DNA from: Paenibacillus kobensis NBRC 15729
GTDB taxonomy: Bacteria > Bacillota > Bacilli > Paenibacillales > Paenibacillaceae
Length of the DNA stretch: 64,000 bases
Direction: 5' to 3'
NCBI RefSeq assembly: GCF_004000825.1
Contig: NZ_BILZ01000001.1
Span: 186,001 to 250,000 of the forward strand
Position 1 is the stretch's first letter. The number at the start of each line of letters is the position of its first letter. Below are positions 60,901 through 64,000 of this stretch, in pieces. The translations under genes and the position numbers were made by a program. The notes under the pieces are model-generated. The model did not search any database, was not told the origin of the DNA, and saw only the letters and a program-made list of their open reading frames with translations.

Positions 60901-62495
60901 TAAAACTTGAGTTGACGGTCTTCGAAAACGACCAGGTCCGGTACGCCGTCTCCTTGCATGTCTGACATTTCTTTCGGGAAAGGGCTTTGAATATACTCTA
61001 GCGGATAGCTTCTGAATGGTTGCAAACCGCTCCAAGTGCGTCCGTATTCCGTCTCGTAATACCCAGCCCATTGCGAATCGGCAACGACCAAGTCCATAAT
61101 ACCGTCGCCATTCAGACTCGTTAGCGTGAATGTCCTTGAATCCGTTGCAGGTTCTTCAGTTAACGGGAAACTGTCAGTCATACGGGGACGAGAATATGTT
61201 CCTTCCCCTTGCGGTTCCCAATAGGTTGCTGCATTGGAGCGAATTTGGATGATGCCAGCCAATCCTTCGCCGAACAAATCGGTGAAGTCGTAGGATGTTC
61301 CGTCCAGATAGCCCGGAATCGTATCGTCTTCTTCCGTGTGAAGAAGTCTGAAGTGCTGCTGTGTTGGTTGAAAGGCTTCGTATGTAAAGGCCAAAGGTGG
61401 TGTAGAAAGGGTGATGTAGCTGCCATCTGTTTGTCTCCGGCATCCGATCATTTCGACGGAAACGAGCCGATTCAACTGAATAATCGGATCGATAGAGTAA
61501 GAGAATCTAGTCATTCGAACGAGACAAGGATCTGGACCAAGCTCTGTAAACCGATGGAACATCAGCACTTGCCGGCAAAGCCGATGTGTCCGTACTTCAA
61601 AGCCGCTGCGGTAGCTGGAGAATGAATCAGACCGTACCGCCCAGTCGGTGTTTGGGATATGGGGGGTACTGCCAGCCTGATGTAATGCGTCATCGGATGT
61701 ATTGTATTCACCGTAATCAAGCACAAGTTGATAGGCGAAATTCTCTTCTTTATGGTCATCGAAATAATTGCCATACTCAATACTGTGCAGATAAACAGCT
61801 GCTGAAGGTTGTCGATTCAGCTCGGAAAGCGCGTTAGGAATTGGGTCTGCGTTCTCGGGCTTATACGTATATACTCGCTTATTGCCCTTGGCATCGACGT
61901 CCTGTTCTAGATTCCACTGAAATACACGCAAGGGACGTACCGGATCAGCGACTCGAGCCGAAACGCTCTGACCATAGACGGAACAAATGTTGTTGCTCGA
62001 TACAATGGTCCAATAGGATGATTCAGCCGATTGCCAATATTCGATCCTCGCGAAGGACCCTTCTAATCGATGCATATAATCCGTAACGGTCCAAATCTGA
62101 TCCCCGGTTTGTACCATTCGGCTAAGAGGCTTACTCGTGTCGGGATCAAGCTTCGGAATCATTTCTTCGCCATCTAACAGGAAACGGTCTGTGCCGTCAT
62201 ATCTGGGGATGCCGGTATCCGTTCGTCTGGAGATCGATGAAACGGACAAGGAGAAGCCTAATCCGAATACACCGTTCCCGCTTCCTGAGCTGTATCGAAG
62301 CTGCAGATCAGGCTCAAACTCTCTGCAGGGCGATGATTGGATGGGAATACTCATATGCATGGTGCCTGTAAATAAATCCGGCTCGAACGTCTCGCCAATT
62401 CCTCTAACGGCGCCTCCTCCTTTCGGAAGAGTTAGCTCCGATTGGGACAATGGCACGGATTGGGGTTCAACGTCATTCCATGACTTGCTTCGCAT
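54954..62495 (-). CDS. TcB-TcC fusion: SpvB/FG-GAP, TcdB-middle, RHS core and nuclease-like cargo
   Basis: The 2513-residue fusion begins with an SpvB domain (SQSELTLPKGGGAVRGIGETFEPDLFTG, LRYSSGSGNGVFGLGFSL). FG-GAP-type beta-propeller repeats follow (FTLTSLNGDGIMDLVVADSQ, LADILGNGCDSLL), then TcdB-middle regions, RHS/YD repeats and the RHS core GARYYPPWLGRWMNADPAGTVDGLNLYAFVGGNP, with Asp2196 and Asp2219 (DPEG) exactly 23 residues apart as expected for the auto-cleaving RHS protease. The 291 residues after DPEG are the variable cargo: a basic N-terminus and a WCHLIAHCLGGAESSDNLV core, resembling DNA/RNA non-specific endonucleases. His2401 is a candidate catalytic residue. The start at 62495 has GGGAGG upstream. 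It heads an operon of four genes. Confidence 0.93.
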   Translation of the reverse strand: MRSKSWNDVEPQSVPLSQSELTLPKGGGAVRGIGETFEPDLFTGTMHMSIPIQSSPCREFEPDLQLRYSSGSGNGVFGLGFSLSVSSISRRTDTGIPRYDGTDRFLLDGEEMIPKLDPDTSKPLSRMVQTGDQIWTVTDYMHRLEGSFARIEYWQSAESSYWTIVSSNNICSVYGQSVSARVADPVRPLRVFQWNLEQDVDAKGNKRVYTYKPENADPIPNALSELNRQPSAAVYLHSIEYGNYFDDHKEENFAYQLVLDYGEYNTSDDALHQAGSTPHIPNTDWAVRSDSFSSYRSGFEVRTHRLCRQVLMFHRFTELGPDPCLVRMTRFSYSIDPIIQLNRLVSVEMIGCRRQTDGSYITLSTPPLAFTYEAFQPTQQHFRLLHTEEDDTIPGYLDGTSYDFTDLFGEGLAGIIQIRSNAATYWEPQGEGTYSRPRMTDSFPLTEEPATDSRTFTLTSLNGDGIMDLVVADSQWAGYYETEYGRTWSGLQPFRSYPLEYIQSPFPKEMSDMQGDGVPDLVVFEDRQLKFYPSMSELGYGAPSYADYPEGDSSRFPLSSTDQATEVVAFADFVGDGLAHRVRIRNGSIEYWPNLGYGRFASAVRMERAPYFDDDFDASRLFLGDLSGSGLTDLVYVFPDRADIYFNQGGNGFCAPVTIILPEIFGEGDRIQLADILGNGCDSLLFTKVRTDTVNHYYYDFSGGQKPNLLIQTNNGIGAITAIQYASSVKYYLDDKKAGQRWESVLPFPVHVVEQVTLTDACTGNQFVTRYKYHEGYYDPVEKEFRGFGFVEQWDAESGLELPETAPVYWKRWYHTGSALNPATLSRHYHEQYYKQDSFAYVMPDSQLDGALHEADGETYRQCCTALKGLSLREEVYGLDQPGGISEHPYTVHESNYTVELIQSRQDMLWASLLVHPRESIDYEYERNPNDPRIGHDMVLETDAYGHVTKEVQIHYPRRTTAEASLPEQHQLHVSLQVKEYINVTDSFHLLGVESEVRSYQLSELQLPASGYYSLTDMQSLVTDALTQTIPYGEAQTAGIVQAQLLTWDRHFYWNADQTDALPLGQMTGTALHHHSEHAVTTPDQISRIFGSQLTDQMMNEDCGYVLQEGYWWSRELVQHYALDADQRFFLPWRIDNTMAAGNGNLYHRTEFSYDPYGLVPISTVQYVNDTVATAMSVVLDYNVIKPKIMTDVNGNTAQVLYDPLGMVIASSLFGTYQNQRVGDGDLTEYVPVKDGSFEDVLAQPERYLQHASSFTYYDVFAWGQGEGPNRTVELYRETTVSEEAGGAATTRILISISYMDGLGRVIESKKRADGGEAISMDGSEGMAAVPKKVTATVRWLVSGKTVYDHKGRPVEQYLPYYSTVPSYEDQALAAGLLPPPTVTHYDPLSRVYQVDSPKGFFTKTIFTPWEEAHYDSNDTIADSEYYFQFMRDYPSEPDTRQLDEKDALQKAARFQDTPVIQFKDSVGRTFMQLQDNLGETSSDLFSDMVKGSAVKAMDVWNELLRQGYVDITDSDKGSGRTSARFRPYAPDFQLKVADPFVPFTDEIIVLLRQSCLPQYTGYDSKDNVLYQVGARNYYAGLSQSEGLDSLRKDVQFTYDMQNRILCTDSQDAGVRMGIDNMYGEPAHSWDSRGFHTSHLYDGLQRVLQIKVDGSDHASDLQLAQTVEKYVYGDNAGLSTVDAQNRNLYGKLYTSYDQSGVTHHQAYSLQGHIVATEQLLLTDYTSEPDWGGETDPTVNSESFITSFAYDGLGRLTAETSADHTVYRTNYNLSGQLQKVTVDFPEQMSVPFIQDIQYDADGQHTLITRGNGTTTAFTYEETTRRLLGIITKRSASDAKGQARTEILQNLSYAMDPIGNITRSRDYSFQTVFQNQQIVEPLSDYTYDALYRLIQASGRQHPGILPDTHATGFKQSLWMSANPPHLNDAEKLENYTETYAYDEAGNKVQTRHAAASASWTRTMEVCDDSNRLKQLTSGNQSGEPIQLQYDNNGNLLALENLSSMQWNYRNNLANATVIARDGDQSDRSYFVYDSGGKRVRKVLERKISDGLTEIQEKIYIGRMEIKRIARVQNNVRTLILERYSYRVMEDDRTAALANYWTTDTMGRETDTPGKRQLRYQLDDILGSSAMEVDETASLISYEEYFPYGGTAYLTGPDQREVQLKEYRYSGKERDDCTGLYYYGARYYPPWLGRWMNADPAGTVDGLNLYAFVGGNPIRFVDPEGMAKHNNNTKKTKGNGPKSGKVSKKKIAAHMKAKQLKKDLTKFTNGDALTQAKTIESMKGRRLRVTKERADHIRKVLHKAADRAQVELDQFDVPPSSGNSLPTKVANPHGVQGGLFVGKSDYIEKQQIVSKASLNVDGRDSTNDTMGKASAFHATNNLPASLYSKRDDSNIGGLGEAWCHLIAHCLGGAESSDNLVAGSQGSNLVQLGVELAVKDFVHATGEKLHIKVGAKVRLKNDGTMTHIADEFFYQIFDMHGKQIYATKFQANILRADTLQKQKKTEATKSLNKHFGY

Positions 62496-62702
62496 TACTT
62501 CCCTCCCATACGGATCAGATAAGAGTATTGAGACTCAAACAGAATTACAATATTCGACATTATTCAAGCTTTTCAAACTGAATATAACAGAAAGTGTATA
62601 TGCTGTATAGGCTTGTGTAATGTATGTTTTTGTTAAAAGATTAATGTCGGTGCAACGAGGATATCTAGCGATGTAATGGATAGATTCGTTAACGCAAAAA
62701 AC

Positions 62703-62724
62703 AAAAAGCCGCATTCCATGCGAC
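62703..62724 (-). terminator. Terminator of the 74-residue hypothetical gene
   Basis: On the minus strand GTCGCAT (62718-62724) pairs with ATGCGGC (62708-62714) through a GGA loop, with one G-U pair, and is followed by TTTTTGTTTTTTG. It is 30 nt after the stop at 62755. The stem is imperfect on the plus strand, so it works in one direction. Confidence 0.7.
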
Positions 62725-62754
62725 TCTCATTCCATTCCAAGACGTACATACAGA

Positions 62755-62979
62755 TTACTTTACTTTCATCCTATAAAACCGGGTCGACATCTCATACAGA
62801 ATCGCTTCTATCGCATCCGTAATCACGATGTCCCCTCCTGTCTCCGCTTCATATTGTTCACACAGCAATCTAAGAGGATTATTGTCGGCCAAAAAATTGG
62901 ACTCCATCCACTCCATGTCACCTTCGTATGCGCCACAAAGTTCCTTGTCAGTCAATCTGGCGAAAAAGTCCAAATCCAT
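62755..62979 (-). CDS. Small hypothetical protein
   Basis: This 74-residue acidic protein (LDFFARLTDKELCGAYEGDMEWMESNFLADN, then ITDAIEAILYEMSTRFYRMKVK) is predicted to be helical. AGAGG lies 10 nt before the ATG. It ends with its own terminator, so it is separate from the Tc operon. No family is recognised; it resembles the short regulatory or immunity-size proteins found beside toxin loci, but nothing proves that. Confidence 0.65.
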   Translation of the reverse strand: MDLDFFARLTDKELCGAYEGDMEWMESNFLADNNPLRLLCEQYEAETGGDIVITDAIEAILYEMSTRFYRMKVK

Positions 62980-62984
62980 TCTAA

Positions 62985-63197
62985 TTACCTCTTTGCCTGG
63001 AAGTATGATTCTTCGGACCGAAATCCGAGTTCGATCGCTGCAGCAGGCGTCTCCCTATCCGCATATATCACCTTATTCGATGCTTCTTTCAACTGTGCCT
63101 GCACACATTCATGTAGTTCTCATTCATGCGGTCCATGTTCAATGGGACAAGATACGTTTATCGTTCCAGAAGGTTCCCGTTCTAAAATGGCTTCCGT
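62985..63197 (-). pseudogene. Stop-interrupted ORF between the pentapeptide gene and the 74-residue gene
   Basis: A minus-strand frame reads EAILEREPSGTINVSCPIEHG, meets TGA at 63120-63122, then continues ELHECVQAQLKEASNKVIYADRE and on to a stop at 62985-62987. Both halves are in the same frame and look like protein. No start codon with a ribosome site is visible in either half. The likeliest reading is a decaying gene; readthrough or selenocysteine insertion is not supported by any visible SECIS element. Confidence 0.5.
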
Positions 63198-63226
63198 TTA
63201 TTGCTTTGCTTGCTCTGTTTTCTTTT

Positions 63227-63270
63227 CAACCGAATCCCAACGAAATATAGATCCCGCTGGGATTCGGTTG
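63227..63270 (-). terminator. Hairpin after the pentapeptide-repeat gene
   Basis: Perfect 13-bp arms (63227-63239 and 63258-63270) separated by an 18-nt loop, 22 nt beyond the stop at 63293. There is no T-run on the minus strand, so it may stabilise the mRNA end rather than terminate. Confidence 0.45.
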
Positions 63271-63292
63271 ATTAACGTCATTAAGCGCGTAA

Positions 63293-64000
63293 CTAGCTCT
63301 CTTCGTTCGCCCCGGTTGCCATCAGACTCAAATGGCACGGACCTCTAGATCCATCCGGGCATGTGGTGCCTGAAGTCGTGTCACCTAGCACAGTAGCGGT
63401 GTAATGGACAATGAACGGGATTGGTTTGCCATAGTAATCCGTGTACACTTGTTTGAAATCGCCCGGTGCAGTCGATATTACGGCATTCCGCATATCAAGC
63501 CCATCCATATTCGCACCGGTACAATCCACTCCACGTATATCCGCTTTATAGAAACTGGCATCCTCGTTAGGCGGTTGTGTGCTTGGCGTTAACTGCGCCT
63601 TCTTGAAACTAGCACTAATGACAGTTGCTTCACTGAAATTGCTGCCGGACAGTTGCGCGTAATCGAAATCGGCTTGAATGAGGACCGCTTTATTGAATTT
63701 GGTCATATTCATCATCGCGCCATTCGCATTCGCCTTGGCGTCTGGATCGAGTGCTGCATACGTCATGAACAAGGCGCCGGAGAAGTCCACTCCGTCGCAG
63801 AAGGCGCCGTTCAAATTCGTATCGATCATGAACGCTTCCGTGAGCAATGCGGCTTCACGCTTGCCGGGATCGCCGTGTTGTCCCTGTACCATGCTTTCGG
63901 AGATCAGATAAGCACTGTCCAGGTTTGCAAGTGAAAGATTGGCGCCGACCAGCTTCGCTCCTTTCAACCGCGCGTGCATAAGCTGTGCTCTCTCTAGGTT
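63293..64000 (-). CDS. Pentapeptide-repeat protein (5' end outside the window)
   Basis: At least 235 residues are visible. The A(N/D)LxX repeat is clear (AQLMHARLKGAKLVGANLSLANLDSAYL, later GAMMNMTKFNKAVLIQADFDYAQLSGSNFSEATVISASFKKAQL), predicting a right-handed beta-helix. The frame is open through the right edge, so the true start lies beyond 64000. The C-terminal 60 residues (DFKQVYTDYYGKPIPFIVHYTATVLG, with a CPDGSRGPCH segment) are a distinct non-repeat tail. Such proteins can mimic DNA and protect gyrase, or act as toxin-linked adaptors. It is on the same strand as the Tc operon but separated from it by other genes. Confidence 0.85.
   Translation of the reverse strand, partial: NLERAQLMHARLKGAKLVGANLSLANLDSAYLISESMVQGQHGDPGKREAALLTEAFMIDTNLNGAFCDGVDFSGALFMTYAALDPDAKANANGAMMNMTKFNKAVLIQADFDYAQLSGSNFSEATVISASFKKAQLTPSTQPPNEDASFYKADIRGVDCTGANMDGLDMRNAVISTAPGDFKQVYTDYYGKPIPFIVHYTATVLGDTTSGTTCPDGSRGPCHLSLMATGANEES

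Noticed and set aside
63120-63122. TGA as a selenocysteine codon
   Set aside because: No SECIS-like hairpin follows directly, and no start codon is visible for the whole frame.
62828-63250. 140-residue plus-strand open frame (and an overlapping 164-residue one)
   Set aside because: Both are antisense to the small hypothetical gene and the stop-interrupted ORF, and lack ribosome sites.

Overview
The window looks like a chromosomal segment of a Paenibacillus-type Firmicute. The evidence is medium GC content, strong AGGAGG-type ribosome sites, GTG/TTG starts, lipobox solute-binding proteins paired with LplB/LplC-type permeases, an AraC-type response regulator with a Cache/HAMP histidine kinase, a perfect cre-type box, a DegV protein and a YjiC-type glycosyltransferase. 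This assignment is inference from gene types; no rRNA, tRNA, CRISPR array or complete insertion sequence was seen.

Region 1 (about 0.2-15.2 kb, minus strand) is one tightly packed operon running from a strong promoter at 15129-15158 to a hairpin terminator at 166-215. In transcription order it encodes aspartate kinase, an EamA exporter, a short frameshifted ORF, a class III aminotransferase, a large deacetylase-like protein, a stand-alone adenylation enzyme, an acyl carrier protein, a GNAT acetyltransferase, an MFS exporter, a BtrH-like acyltransferase, a HAD phosphatase, a class I aminotransferase, a zinc alcohol dehydrogenase and a DapA-like lyase. This reads as an uncharacterised pathway that builds an aspartate-family amino acid, carries it on an ACP, transfers it with a BtrH-like enzyme and exports it.

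Region 2 (15.3-43.7 kb) is mixed housekeeping and accessory content. It has a YdeI-like protein and DegV; an ArsR regulator plus MFS exporter with a perfect palindromic operator; a CUT1 sugar uptake system (two permeases, a lipoprotein) followed by its two-component system and a second binding lipoprotein, with a perfect cre box over the kinase promoter; a TetR-ABC exporter pair; an FAD oxidoreductase; small hypothetical genes; an ArsR-AHSA1-UvrA-like operon with a perfect 14-bp inverted repeat in its promoter; a secreted GH16 glucanase with a ricin-type domain; a glycosyltransferase-acetyltransferase pair; and a secreted bulb-type lectin.

Region 3 (43.9-64 kb, minus strand) is an insecticidal-type Tc toxin locus. 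A 2513-residue TcB-TcC fusion ends in a putative HLIA-type nuclease cargo. It is followed by a 2734-residue TcA, a cysteine-rich protein with a Hint (intein/hedgehog-like) domain, and a small zinc-ribbon protein, all within 20-35 nt of each other. Upstream lie a small hypothetical gene, a stop-interrupted ORF, and a pentapeptide-repeat protein that runs off the right edge. The Hint and zinc-ribbon proteins are not standard Tc components.
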